From: Firmicutes bacterium UBA5774
Lineage (GTDB): Bacteria > Bacillota > Clostridia > Peptostreptococcales > Anaerovoracaceae
DNA length: 36,230 bases
Direction of reading: 5' to 3'
Assembly: GCA_002418625.1 (NCBI GenBank)
Contig: DIEM01000011.1
Span: forward strand, 1 to 36,230
A program made the position numbers and the translations under genes. Of this stretch, positions 15,460 to 23,980 are shown in pieces. Under the pieces are notes generated by a model. That model did not search any database. It was not told the origin of the DNA and saw nothing but the letters and a program-made list of their open reading frames with translations. How positions within the stretch are numbered: the first letter of the stretch is position 1; the number at the start of each line of letters is the position of its first letter.

Positions 15460-16626
15460 TTAATAGTCGTACGCCTTGTTCAGCAGCATCAGGTAACCTT
15501 CCGCGTCGATTTTCCTGGGATTGGCTTTCGTACAGGCGTGGGTGACGCAGCTTTCGGATATTTTCGGAAAATCGTTCGAATCAACACCCTTTACATCCTT
15601 GAATTTTGGGATACCCAACAATTCGTTGAGTTCAAATATTTTTTCCACACCGCGTTCCGACGCATCTATTTGACTCAGGCCAGCGATGTCGATGCCAAGG
15701 CACTTTGCGACCAGCGCGTGCTTCTCCGGATCCGCGTCCATGTTATATTGGGTTACAAACGGCAGGAATATGGAGTTTGCGATGCCGTGAGGCGTATCGT
15801 AGAATCCTCCGATCCTTTCCGACAGGGAGTGCACGGATCCAAGGAATGAATTCGTAAAGGCCATGCCTGCCATTAAACTTCCGACCATCATATCGGTCCT
15901 GGCCTTGAGATTGGAACCTTCCATTGTCGCCGTCACGATACTGCCGGCTATTTTTTCCATAGCATACATCGCAAGGCCATCGGTGATCGGCTGGGAATAT
16001 GTGCAGGTGAAAGCTTCCAGCGCATGGGTCAGTGCATCCATTCCTGTCGATGCCGTCACTAGGGGGGGGACGGACAATGTCAGCTCCGGGTCCATCAATG
16101 CAAGTCTGGGGGCAAGCTTGACGCCATCGGAAATCGATACTTTCATTCCTTTTTCGACGGCTGTTATGACAGCTTCGAAGGTGACCTCGCTGCCAGTGCC
16201 TGAAGTGGTCGGCACACAAATCACAGGCAGCACCGCCTCGTTGAATTTTCTTATGCGCGCCCATGTTTCGCAATCTCCGCCATTGGTCATCAATACGTTG
16301 GCCGCTTTGGCAGTGTCCATGGCGCTGCCGCCGCCGACCCCGATGATGACATCCGCGCCGAATCGGCTGCCCACACCGGCTGCTTCAACAACGCCGGTGT
16401 CCCTAGGATTCGGCAGCACTTTGTCATAGATGGCATAATCGACGCCGCTGCCTGTCAGGCTCTCGGTGACTTTGTCCACGATGCCGGCCTTCCGGACTCC
16501 TTCATCACAGACAATAAGGGCTTTACGGCCGTATTTTGCCGTCTCTTTTCCGATGTTTTCAACCATGCCTGCTCCAAATATTATTTTTGTGATATGGTTC
16601 AATTCGAACTGATTGTTGATGATCAT
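15460..16626 (-). CDS. Iron-containing alcohol dehydrogenase 1
   Basis: A 388-residue group III (iron-type) alcohol dehydrogenase, NAD(P)H-dependent, interconverting an alcohol and aldehyde. The nucleotide site GGGSAMDTAKA and the metal region STGMDALTHALEAF plus SVHSLSERIGGFYDTPHGIANSIFLP, with the three His, are intact. The open frame begins with ATG at 16635, but AAGGAGG touches that codon with no gap; the ATG at 16626 is nine bases from it and is the better start. A perfect sigma-54 promoter lies just upstream and activator 3 is the next gene upstream. Substrate is unknown. Confidence 0.85.
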   Translation of the reverse strand: MIINNQFELNHITKIIFGAGMVENIGKETAKYGRKALIVCDEGVRKAGIVDKVTESLTGSGVDYAIYDKVLPNPRDTGVVEAAGVGSRFGADVIIGVGGGSAMDTAKAANVLMTNGGDCETWARIRKFNEAVLPVICVPTTSGTGSEVTFEAVITAVEKGMKVSISDGVKLAPRLALMDPELTLSVPPLVTASTGMDALTHALEAFTCTYSQPITDGLAMYAMEKIAGSIVTATMEGSNLKARTDMMVGSLMAGMAFTNSFLGSVHSLSERIGGFYDTPHGIANSIFLPFVTQYNMDADPEKHALVAKCLGIDIAGLSQIDASERGVEKIFELNELLGIPKFKDVKGVDSNDFPKISESCVTHACTKANPRKIDAEGYLMLLNKAYDY

Positions 16627-16659
16627 TTTGCTCATCCTCCTTTTTTCAAATTTTTAAAA

Positions 16660-16673
16660 GCAAGTTTCCTGCC
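16660..16673 (-). promoter_or_regulatory. Sigma-54 (-24/-12) promoter of alcohol dehydrogenase 1
   Basis: On the minus strand the sequence is TTGGCAGGAAACTTGCTTT, with GG and GC 10 bases apart. The predicted leader to the ATG at 16626 is only about 22 bases, which fits the preferred downstream start codon. Confidence 0.88.
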
Positions 16674-16688
16674 AAAAGAATTTCATTT

Positions 16689-16722
16689 AAAAAAACCTTG
16701 GCCTGTGTACATTCAAACCAAG
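16689..16722 (-). terminator. Terminator of activator 3
   Basis: Minus strand: CTTGGTTTG (16722-16714) pairs with CAGGCCAAG (16705-16697) through 9 pairs, two of them G-T, with an 8-base loop, then G and seven T (A-run 16689-16695). It lies between activator 3 and the sigma-54 promoter of the next gene. Confidence 0.7.
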
Positions 16723-16756
16723 ATTTCTGTAAAAATTTGTAATTTTCAGACAAAAA

Positions 16757-16772
16757 GTTTCAATTTTGAAAA
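16757..16772. promoter_or_regulatory. Putative activator-binding dyad, proximal copy (locus 2)
   Basis: GTTTCAATTTTGAAAA, one base from the GTTTC-N6-GAAAC consensus and identical over all 16 bases to the copy at 16893-16908. It is centred about 92 bp upstream of the -24 element of the alcohol dehydrogenase promoter. Confidence 0.7.
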
Positions 16773-16869
16773 TAAGGGCTTCGGACTACAGGCCAAACAG
16801 CACAAAGCATAATGAATTGTTTTGTATTGAAATGTTAGAATTCAGAGGTCATTATAATGCCGGTTAAAA

Positions 16870-16908
16870 ATTTCAAAATTGAAACAAACATAGTTTCAAT
16901 TTTGAAAA
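16870..16908. promoter_or_regulatory. Putative paired activator-binding dyads, distal (locus 2)
   Basis: ATTTC-N6-GAAAC at 16870-16885 and GTTTC-N6-GAAAA at 16893-16908, 23 bp apart, centred about 205 and 228 bp upstream of the -24 element. The outer one ends one base from the stop codon of activator 3, exactly as at locus 1. Confidence 0.75.
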
Positions 16909-16909
16909 C

Positions 16910-18310
16910 TCAACTTTTTGACTTTAAACCATATTTATCCAATCTTCTGGACAAGGTTGATTTATTGACATTTAAAACACGGCATATCTCGGTAGCAGTG
17001 TCATATTTTTTCATCATTTCCGATAGGATTTGTTTTTCGTGATCCTCCATCATTTGATCAAGAGAGGCTTCTTCACGGAAGTCTATAAGATCAGCGCTTT
17101 GATCTTCGCTAGACAATAACCTGCCGATTTGGAATTTCGTGATTTCAGGACCGTCGAAGCTAATGACCAGCCTTTCCATGACGTTTTCAAGTTCCCTGAC
17201 ATTCCCGGGCCAATGGTGTTTTTTCAATTCCCCGACAGCATCCTCGTTCAATGTTTTTTGTATGCCATATTTTTTAGAAAAATTATAAACGAAGTTTTTA
17301 GCCAATAGCGCAATATCATCCCGTCGCTCCCGAAGCGGAGGTATGGTTATCGGCATGATGTTCAGCCGATAAAACAGATCTTCTCTGAAATTGCCCGTAT
17401 CGATTTCTTTCTTCAAATCACGATTGGTTGCCGCGATGATCCGGACATCGACGGGGATCGTTTTTTTACCGCCTATGCGCATGATCTCTTTTTCCTGAAG
17501 CACACGCAGCAGCTTGGATTGCATACGGATCGACAGCTCCCCGATTTCATCCAGAAATAGCGTGCCTTTGTCGGCCAACTCGAAAATCCCGGGCTTGCCT
17601 TCTTTATCCGCCCCGGTGAACGAGCCCTTTTCATAGCCGAAAAGCTCGGATTCAATAAGCGATTCGGGTATGGCGGCACAATTGATCTTAATATAGGGGG
17701 CTCCGACTCTGCTGCTGTTTCTGTAGATCAGGTTTGCGAAAACTTCTTTGCCCGTACCCGACTCGCCCATCAGCAGGATCCCGATATCGAGTCTTGCTAC
17801 ACGAAGCGCTTTTTCTGCAAGCAGCTTCATCTTCATATCGACAGTCTGGAAAGCGTCAGTCACTTCGAAACTGGTATTCCTTAAATATTCAATTTCCTTT
17901 TCCAGCTTCAGCTCCTTGGATTCCTTCTCTTTTAAAATGTCCTTTAGCGAAAGTATCTCGGTCAAATCTCTTTCGGTACACACGATATATTCTATTTTCC
18001 CGTTCCTGAAGACAGGGGTCCCGGTTACAAAAAGCTGCCCGCCGGAGCCTAGATGCTGGATGATGCTTTCTTCTTTTCCGCTGACCATAATTTTTGAGGC
18101 GACAGATTCCATAACGAAACCCATATCGACCAAATCTTTCATATTTCTTCCGACGACTTGTTCCTTCGTCAATTTTCCTGCCTTGGTCGATTCGTCATTG
18201 ATCAGCAGCGTAACGCCCGAGCCGTCCGTGACATAAATGCCAACCTTGATCTGATTCATGATTTCAAGCAATTTTTCATAGTGATTTTTAAATAAATCAT
18301 TATATTCCAA
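16910..18310 (-). CDS. Sigma-54-dependent PAS/AAA+/Fis activator 3
   Basis: A 466-residue enhancer-binding protein with one PAS domain (about 12-120), shorter than activators 1 and 2. A coiled linker (120-145) leads to the AAA+ domain: Walker A GESGTGKE (182-189), sigma-54 loop GSFTGA (229-234), Walker B GTLFLDE, and WPGNVRELENVMERL. The HTH is TATEICRVLNVNKSTLSRRLDKYGL at the C-terminus. The AAA+ part resembles activator 1 most closely, and both have the same dyad array directly after the stop. Start is TTG six bases after AGAGGTG. It is divergent from alcohol dehydrogenase 2 and probably controls alcohol dehydrogenase 1. Confidence 0.9.
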   Translation of the reverse strand: MEYNDLFKNHYEKLLEIMNQIKVGIYVTDGSGVTLLINDESTKAGKLTKEQVVGRNMKDLVDMGFVMESVASKIMVSGKEESIIQHLGSGGQLFVTGTPVFRNGKIEYIVCTERDLTEILSLKDILKEKESKELKLEKEIEYLRNTSFEVTDAFQTVDMKMKLLAEKALRVARLDIGILLMGESGTGKEVFANLIYRNSSRVGAPYIKINCAAIPESLIESELFGYEKGSFTGADKEGKPGIFELADKGTLFLDEIGELSIRMQSKLLRVLQEKEIMRIGGKKTIPVDVRIIAATNRDLKKEIDTGNFREDLFYRLNIMPITIPPLRERRDDIALLAKNFVYNFSKKYGIQKTLNEDAVGELKKHHWPGNVRELENVMERLVISFDGPEITKFQIGRLLSSEDQSADLIDFREEASLDQMMEDHEKQILSEMMKKYDTATEICRVLNVNKSTLSRRLDKYGLKSKS

Positions 18311-18422
18311 TTACTTCACCTCTTCCGATCCCAGATGATTCATCAATTCGATTATAATTATATCATATTATGCTATTATTGGTGATTCAAGCTCACTGTG
18401 CTTTTTAACCGAGTAAATATTT

Positions 18423-18436
18423 GGCACGGGATATGC
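18423..18436 (+). promoter_or_regulatory. Sigma-54 (-24/-12) promoter of alcohol dehydrogenase 2
   Basis: TTGGCACGGGATATGCTTA has GG and GC 10 bases apart. The predicted leader to the ATG at 18488 is about 40 bases. The 112 bases behind it, shared with the start of activator 3, lack the GTTTC-N6-GAAAC dyad; GTGA-N7-TCAC near 18382-18396 is a weak alternative dyad. Confidence 0.88.
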
Positions 18437-18487
18437 TTATTAATTCATAAGTATAAATAAACTCAGAAATTGGGACAGGAGGACACT

Positions 18488-19645
18488 ATGTTATCTGAAT
18501 TTACTTTTAATCTGCCGACTAGAATCGAATACGGGAAAGGATCCATTTACAAGGCTGGCGAAATTGCCAGTGAATTCAATGCGGGTAAAGTCATGATCAT
18601 CACAGACAAGGGGGTTCGTTCAACGCCTTTGTTTGATGAAGTCGAAAGCGTTTTGAAAAAAGCCGGATTAAGCACTGTTGTCTTTGATGATGTGAAGCCG
18701 AATCCGAAGGATGATGATTGCGCGGTCGGCGGACAGCTGGCTATCGCGGAAAAAGTGGACACCATCGTTGCGCTTGGTGGAGGGAGCAGCATGGATACGG
18801 CAAAGGCGGTTGCCTCCCTTGTGACAAATCCGGGGCCGATGGCAGACATCATGAAACCGAATAAAGTCAAGAATCAGCCGATACCGCTCATCTGCATTCC
18901 GACAACCGCCGGGACCGGAAGTGAAGTGACTTCATTTGCCGTCATCACCATAAATGCGTTAAAAAGAAAGTCCTGTATTTATGATGAAAAGGTTCGTCCA
19001 AAAGTCGCAATCTGCGATCCGTCGGTGCTTGAGAGCGTACCGCCGCATATTGCCTCGGCGACAGGCATAGATGCACTTACGCATGCGATCGAAGCATATA
19101 CTTGCAATTATGCAACTCAAATAACAGATGCGTATGCTATGCAGGCCATAAAACTCATATCGCAAAATTTGCGTGAACTTGTTTATACAAAAAGTTACAA
19201 GAGCTGCGACGCCATGATGATGGGGAGCCTTCTGGCAGGCGTCGCCTTTGGTTTTTCCGATGTCGCCGGGGTGCACTGCCTTGCGGAAGCACTGGGAGGA
19301 TTGTACGATACGCCGCATGGCGTCGCGAACTCAATCTTTTTACCGGTGGTGTTCGAATTTAACATCCCTGCAGACGTCGAAAAGCATGCTGAAATATCGG
19401 AGGCAATGGGAATAAGCGCTTTAGGCAAGTCTCGGAGGGAGCTTGCGCAAGCCGGTGCGGATGCGATCAGAATGCTGGCGCAGGATTTGGCGATACCTTC
19501 TCTTAAAGATTTGAAATATGTTGATCCGAAGGATTTTACGGCGATGTCCGAGGTTTGCATGCTGAATGTATCAGCCAAAAGCAACCCCAGGCCGGTATCC
19601 GCGCAGATCTTCAAGGAACTCTACGAGCGGGCATACAGGTTATAG
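18488..19645 (+). CDS. Iron-containing alcohol dehydrogenase 2
   Basis: A 385-residue paralogue of alcohol dehydrogenase 1, with GGGSSMDTAKAV for nucleotide binding and ATGIDALTHAIEAY plus GVHCLAEALGGLYDTPHGVANSIFLP for metal binding. A TTG six codons upstream is in frame, but CAGGAGG fits the ATG at 18488. A sigma-54 promoter precedes it and a terminator follows, so it is a single-gene unit although the saccharopine-dehydrogenase-like gene 2 comes next on the same strand. Substrate unknown; with the aldehyde oxidoreductase nearby, alcohol/aldehyde interconversion in a fermentative pathway is likely. Confidence 0.87.
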   Translation: MLSEFTFNLPTRIEYGKGSIYKAGEIASEFNAGKVMIITDKGVRSTPLFDEVESVLKKAGLSTVVFDDVKPNPKDDDCAVGGQLAIAEKVDTIVALGGGSSMDTAKAVASLVTNPGPMADIMKPNKVKNQPIPLICIPTTAGTGSEVTSFAVITINALKRKSCIYDEKVRPKVAICDPSVLESVPPHIASATGIDALTHAIEAYTCNYATQITDAYAMQAIKLISQNLRELVYTKSYKSCDAMMMGSLLAGVAFGFSDVAGVHCLAEALGGLYDTPHGVANSIFLPVVFEFNIPADVEKHAEISEAMGISALGKSRRELAQAGADAIRMLAQDLAIPSLKDLKYVDPKDFTAMSEVCMLNVSAKSNPRPVSAQIFKELYERAYRL

Positions 19646-19681
19646 AAGCTGCAAATCCGGGAGAGAAAACAATATGATTTC

Positions 19682-19727
19682 ATGGGATCGGGGTACCTGA
19701 GCTGACGGGTATCCCGATTCCATTTTT
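19682..19727 (+). terminator. Terminator after alcohol dehydrogenase 2
   Basis: ATGGGATCGGGGTACC (19682-19697) pairs with GGGTATCCCGATTCCAT (19707-19723) with a few G-T or mismatched positions and a 9-base loop, followed by TTTTT. It ends only six bases before the next -24/-12 element, so the two neighbouring genes are separate units. Confidence 0.8.
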
Positions 19728-19733
19728 GATCTT

Positions 19734-19747
19734 GGCACGGTTTATGC
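19734..19747 (+). promoter_or_regulatory. Sigma-54 (-24/-12) promoter of dehydrogenase-like gene 2
   Basis: TTGGCACGGTTTATGCTAA has GG and GC 10 bases apart. The predicted leader to 19817 is about 58 bases. Any enhancer site would have to lie in the preceding terminator or the alcohol dehydrogenase coding region; none was recognised. Confidence 0.88.
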
Positions 19748-19816
19748 TAAAAATATAGGCATAAAGGTTATAACCAAGCAAATTCAATATTTTATAAGAG
19801 AAAGGAATGAAGGAAA

Positions 19817-20986
19817 ATGAAAGCAGCTTTAACAGGGGGTGCAGGAAGGCAGAGCCTCGGAACGATCTTGGATCTTATCGAGGATCGGGAAGTCGATAAG
19901 ATTTTGCTGATTGACACCAATGAAGAGGCACTGAAGCTTCGCAAGCAGAAAGTCAACTCATCAAAGGTGGACACGCAAGTAGTTGATATAACCGATGTCA
20001 ATAAACTATCTGCGGCATTGAGCGGCTACGACGTCGTATTGAACGGAAGCTCCCATATATTCAACATGAATGTCATGGATGCATGCCTGGAATCAAAGAC
20101 AAATTATACGGACTTCGGCGGGTTGTTTCATTGGGCAAGAGAACAGCTGAAAAGGCACGAGGATTTCAAGAAAGCCGGAATCACAGGTATAGTCGGATCA
20201 GGAAGCGCGCCCGGCATCGTCAATGTCTTTGCAAAATATGGCGCCGACCGTCTGGATACCGTCGAAACGGTGTTGATTCTGGACGCCATCGTCAATCCGA
20301 GCGCAAGCGGATACGGATTTGTTCCTCCGTACGCGCTGAATACGATCATTGAAGAATTCACGGCGAACAATTTTGAGTTTGTAAATGGAGAATTCGTTGA
20401 GCTTCCACCTTTTTCAGGGAAAATGACTGTTGACTTCCCTGAGCCTTACGGCAAGCTTAATTTATATAATATGATCCACTCGGAGGTGGCAACGATGCCT
20501 ATTTCTTTTAAGGATAAGGGAATCCAGAATGTGGCGTTCAAACTGGCACTGCCGGCACTGTTCGAGGAAAGACTGAGATTCCTGATCGAGAATGGAATGG
20601 GCAGCACTGAGAAAATCAATGTCAAAGGCGTTGAGGTTTCCCCCAGGGATTTCATACTGGAAATGTTCGAGACAAAGCCGGGACAGGGTGCGGCCACCAC
20701 TCCCAATGACTTCAAGCTTCTGCGCGTGATCGTGACCGGAACTAAAAATGGGAAGAAGACCAGCTATGAAATCGAAACGGACCTCCATCATCATCCATGG
20801 GGATTGTCAAACGGCCATTTCAGCGTGGGCTTCCCGGGGGCTATTACCATGAAGATGCTTGGCAAAGGGATCGTAAAAGAAAAGGGCTTTTTCTCGGGCG
20901 AAAGCGTAGCCGATACAGATTACTATTTTAATGAGCTGAAAAAAAGAGACATCATCGTTTATTCAAAAGTGGTTGAAGAACTATAA
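19817..20986 (+). CDS. Saccharopine dehydrogenase-like oxidoreductase (copy 2)
   Basis: A 389-residue protein of the same family as the gene at 10217-11437. The N-terminus MKAALTGGAGRQSLGT is a Rossmann loop of changed form, followed by LLIDTNEEAL; GSGSAPGIVNVFAKYGA (about residues 133-149) opens the second domain, as GCGMAPGFTN does in copy 1. The C-terminal half (HHHPWGLSNGHFSVGFPGAI) differs clearly from copy 1, so the substrates may differ. AGGAATGAAGGAAA precedes the ATG. It is expressed from its own sigma-54 promoter and closed by a long terminator hairpin. The reaction is unknown; an amino or imino acid substrate is an inference from the family. Confidence 0.78.
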   Translation: MKAALTGGAGRQSLGTILDLIEDREVDKILLIDTNEEALKLRKQKVNSSKVDTQVVDITDVNKLSAALSGYDVVLNGSSHIFNMNVMDACLESKTNYTDFGGLFHWAREQLKRHEDFKKAGITGIVGSGSAPGIVNVFAKYGADRLDTVETVLILDAIVNPSASGYGFVPPYALNTIIEEFTANNFEFVNGEFVELPPFSGKMTVDFPEPYGKLNLYNMIHSEVATMPISFKDKGIQNVAFKLALPALFEERLRFLIENGMGSTEKINVKGVEVSPRDFILEMFETKPGQGAATTPNDFKLLRVIVTGTKNGKKTSYEIETDLHHHPWGLSNGHFSVGFPGAITMKMLGKGIVKEKGFFSGESVADTDYYFNELKKRDIIVYSKVVEEL

Positions 20987-21006
20987 AACAGGGCCCAATA
21001 TCTGCT

Positions 21007-21054
21007 AAGACAATGCGCGTATGCATGGATAACTTGCATACGCGCATTGTCTTT
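21007..21054 (+). terminator. Long perfect hairpin terminator after dehydrogenase-like gene 2
   Basis: A 19-bp perfect inverted repeat (21007-21025 and 21035-21053; left arm begins AAGACAATGCGCG) with a 9-base loop, ending in a short T-run. It lies between convergent genes and may also stop the minus-strand transporter transcript. Confidence 0.8.
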
Positions 21055-21087
21055 TGCGGGTGGCCGCTCGTTTTATGAATGGACCAC

Positions 21088-22020
21088 TCAAGCGATACTG
21101 TCCGGGACCGCCGGCAGGGGCTTCCTGCCATAATAATTCACGCCCCAAACGCCAAGGATAATCAAGATGGCTCCTGTGATCTGCAGTTTTGAAAAATGGT
21201 CCCCCATGATCAGGACTCCAGCCATGATCGAAATCACTGTGGCCAAATTGTTGAATATCGCAACTCTCATGGCGGTCATTTTCGACAGCGAGTAGTTCGT
21301 CAACAGAAAGCCGATCACGGACGCAAAAGCACCCAGATAAATAACAGGAATAAATACTTCAGGATTATCAAGCAAAACGAAATATCGGTCCATTGAATGA
21401 TGGATCAGATTATATGCCAGATTGGCCAGGCCGAAGAAAACGGCGCCCGACAGCATCATGGTGAATGTGATGTCAACAGCAGAATACTTTGCCGAGATTT
21501 TTCTGGTCAATATATTATGTATCGCCGAGCCAGTCGCGCCAATGATCAAAAAAACGCTGCCCAGGAAGCCGGGAGCGCTGAATGGCCCGTTCCTGATGAA
21601 TAATATGAATGTCACGCCGATGAAGGATCCTATTAAAAAAAAGACCTGCTTTGAGTTTGGCTTTTCTTTCAGGAATGGCACCGCTGTTACCGTAACCATG
21701 ATAGGAATCAGGGCGAGGACGATCCCGGCCTCTGCAGCGCTGATGCGCTGCAGGCCGAGCATTTCAAAATAGTATCCTAAAATTGGCTGGAATATCGAAA
21801 TGATAAGCAGGGGTTTTATTTCTGAGATCCGGATGGTGATTTTGATGATATTCAGGCAGTACAGCAGATACATCAGCAATGCCGCGGCAAAGAACCGATA
21901 GGAAAGCAGTTCAATCGGCGTTACATACGACAACGCTGTCTTTGAAAAAACAAATGCGATTCCAAAGACGATGGAAGTTATGATTCTAGCCAATATTGCC
22001 CGTGTTTCATCCTGATTCAT
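21088..22020 (-). CDS. EamA/DMT-family transporter
   Basis: A 310-residue membrane protein with about ten hydrophobic helices in two EamA repeats (about 10-145 and 160-300). Members export metabolites such as amino acids or take up small solutes. The ATG overlaps the TAA of the aldehyde oxidoreductase gene by one base (TAATG), which implies translational coupling and a shared sigma-54-driven transcript. A TTG four codons earlier is in frame inside the upstream gene. Context suggests that it moves the substrate or product of the oxidoreductase, but direction and ligand are not readable. Confidence 0.85.
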   Translation of the reverse strand: MNQDETRAILARIITSIVFGIAFVFSKTALSYVTPIELLSYRFFAAALLMYLLYCLNIIKITIRISEIKPLLIISIFQPILGYYFEMLGLQRISAAEAGIVLALIPIMVTVTAVPFLKEKPNSKQVFFLIGSFIGVTFILFIRNGPFSAPGFLGSVFLIIGATGSAIHNILTRKISAKYSAVDITFTMMLSGAVFFGLANLAYNLIHHSMDRYFVLLDNPEVFIPVIYLGAFASVIGFLLTNYSLSKMTAMRVAIFNNLATVISIMAGVLIMGDHFSKLQITGAILIILGVWGVNYYGRKPLPAVPDSIA

Positions 22021-23915
22021 TATAGAAGCCAATCCAATGAAAGCTTTGTAAGGGTCGCTTTTGAAGGATTTCCGTCTTCAGAGTTCCATCCCGCAATTGC
22101 ATAATACAATTCCTTGGCGGCATTGTACTTTTGCTCATCAACAAACGCGCCTTCGGAAGGCCCGTCTGCCAATGGCTTGAATAAGCGCTTGGGCAGGACG
22201 TCATCCGCTTTTGTAAAACCTTCCCGCGCATTATAACATCTCATCATATTGAGTCTTCTTTCGCCGATTTCCATAATCTCGTAGACCGAAGTATTCCATC
22301 CAATGGCAGACTTGCAGAACTGAACAAGATGCTCCGGGCCGTAAAGCTGCCAGGAAGGGCCCCAGGCGAACTGACAGAGGCACAGTGTATCCAGCGCGGA
22401 ATAAAGCTTTTGGGTATTATATCCCCAAACAATATTCTTTGCGTTCAGTTTCATCGCATCGGTGTCATCAACGCTGAAATTGCAGCCAACCTGGGACATC
22501 CAGCTTCTTTCCTTGCTGTCCTTTGCATACCACATGGATCCGTCGTGCTCGCTGGACTGATGATCCGCTCCGAATGGATTGACTGAATAGATGACGGCAA
22601 GGCTTGGTTTGTATTGTGGCATATGGGCAGGCATTTCCTGTTTTTTGCATGTCATGGAATATTCGATGGAATCTTTCCCGATTTTTTCGGCCGCCCTATA
22701 GCTTCCCTCAGCCAGCATGTTTCCGAGTTTTCCTTTTCGATACGCGATACTGGTGAGTATGTCATAGTAAACACTGCTGTTGCCGAATTCCAAATCGAGA
22801 CCACCGGTGTCTTCCTTTGTAATCAGGCCTTTTTCGAAGCATTCCATTGCGAATGCCAATGTGGCGCCGCAGGAAATTGTATCCATGCCATACATGTTGC
22901 ATAGCATGTTCGCATAAGCGACTTCCTTCAGATCGTTAACGCCGCAGTACGAACCGAAGGTCGCGCAAGTCTCATATTCCGGCCCGCCATATTGGGGGTC
23001 CACTTTGCCTTCGACGGCAACGATCTGCTTACAGTTGATGCCGCATCCAAAGCAGCTTTCGTCGCCGACCTTGATTGTTTCAGTCATGTAGGAACCATTT
23101 ATTTTTTCCCAATCCTTAAACCATCCGGATTGCCAGTTGCGCGTCGGCAAAAATCCAATCTCGGCCATGCCGCCGAGGCAATCGTCTGTACCATTGGATC
23201 GCATTCCCACGCATACCCCGTTTTCTTCGATATCCTGCTTCGCAGTCTTGACAAAGTCCTTAAACATTTCAGCGTCATACGCCTTTCGAACCTTTTGGTT
23301 TTTAACAACAAAGGCTTTCAGGTTTTTCGACCCCATCACTGCACCGGCGCCATTTCTCCCTAAAGCGCGGCTTTTTCCGTGAATAATCGAGCCGAATTTG
23401 ACAAGATTTTCGCCTGCAGGCCCGATGGCGGCTATCTGGACTTTATCGAAACCGAGTTCGGCGCGGATCAAATCTTCTGTTTCGCCGGTCACCTTGCCCC
23501 AGATATTTTTTGCATCATTAAGTTTTACTTCGTCATTATCTATATAGATATAAACCGGGGAATCGGATCTGCCTCTGATGATCATGGCATCGTACCCATT
23601 TGCTTTAAAATGTGCGGCAAGATAACCGCCCACCTGGGCATCTCCGGCACCACCGGTCAATGGACTTTTTGTCGTGACGGTCATTCTGCATTGGCCGCTT
23701 ACGGGGAAACCAGTGAGCGGGGAGACGGAAAATATCATGATATTCTCTTCGGACAGTGGATCGATACCAGGTTTGGTTTCTTTTAAAAGATAATACATTC
23801 CGAGAGCGGAACCTCCCGGATAGAGTTGATGCAGCGCACCCGGCATGAAATTTGTCGAAATTTTCTTTGATGTCAGATCGATATCCAATATCTTTGCTTC
23901 AGGAAACATAGCCAT
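22020..23915 (-). CDS. Tungsten-type aldehyde:ferredoxin oxidoreductase
   Basis: A 631-residue AOR-family enzyme, which oxidises aldehydes to acids (or the reverse) with ferredoxin, using a tungsto-bis-pterin cofactor and a [4Fe-4S] cluster. The cluster ligands are Cys288, Cys291 and Cys295 (CxxCxxxC in ESCFGCGINCK), with a later Cys in TLCLCQFAW. The N-terminal PGGSALGMYYLL and the segment GRNGAGAVMGSKNLKA (187-201) are typical pterin-binding parts. The open frame extends 13 codons upstream, but AAAGGAGGAG fits the ATG at 23915. A perfect sigma-54 promoter lies about 100 bases upstream and a transporter gene is coupled downstream. Aldehyde range is unknown. Confidence 0.9.
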   Translation of the reverse strand: MAMFPEAKILDIDLTSKKISTNFMPGALHQLYPGGSALGMYYLLKETKPGIDPLSEENIMIFSVSPLTGFPVSGQCRMTVTTKSPLTGGAGDAQVGGYLAAHFKANGYDAMIIRGRSDSPVYIYIDNDEVKLNDAKNIWGKVTGETEDLIRAELGFDKVQIAAIGPAGENLVKFGSIIHGKSRALGRNGAGAVMGSKNLKAFVVKNQKVRKAYDAEMFKDFVKTAKQDIEENGVCVGMRSNGTDDCLGGMAEIGFLPTRNWQSGWFKDWEKINGSYMTETIKVGDESCFGCGINCKQIVAVEGKVDPQYGGPEYETCATFGSYCGVNDLKEVAYANMLCNMYGMDTISCGATLAFAMECFEKGLITKEDTGGLDLEFGNSSVYYDILTSIAYRKGKLGNMLAEGSYRAAEKIGKDSIEYSMTCKKQEMPAHMPQYKPSLAVIYSVNPFGADHQSSEHDGSMWYAKDSKERSWMSQVGCNFSVDDTDAMKLNAKNIVWGYNTQKLYSALDTLCLCQFAWGPSWQLYGPEHLVQFCKSAIGWNTSVYEIMEIGERRLNMMRCYNAREGFTKADDVLPKRLFKPLADGPSEGAFVDEQKYNAAKELYYAIAGWNSEDGNPSKATLTKLSLDWLL

Positions 23916-23948
23916 TGATGATTCTCCTCCTTTTGATACGTGGTGATT

Positions 23949-23980
23949 ACTCAAACAAAGACCGCATTCCCTGTTTGAGT
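23949..23980 (-). promoter_or_regulatory. Inverted repeat in the AOR leader
   Basis: ACTCAAACA (23949-23957) is repeated inverted at 23972-23980 with a 14-base spacer. It lies between the sigma-54 promoter and the ribosome site, so it could be an RNA hairpin or an operator acting on the AOR gene. Confidence 0.5.

Larger units (their letters stand above)
16627..16909. other. 283-bp regulatory gap of the second sigma-54 cassette
   Basis: In minus-strand order this holds a pair of dyads (16870-16908), a single dyad (16757-16772), a terminator (16689-16722), the -24/-12 promoter (16660-16673) and the ribosome site AAGGAGG. It repeats the order of the gap at 11438-11777, except that the proximal dyad is separate from the terminator. 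No gene is seen. Confidence 0.75.
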
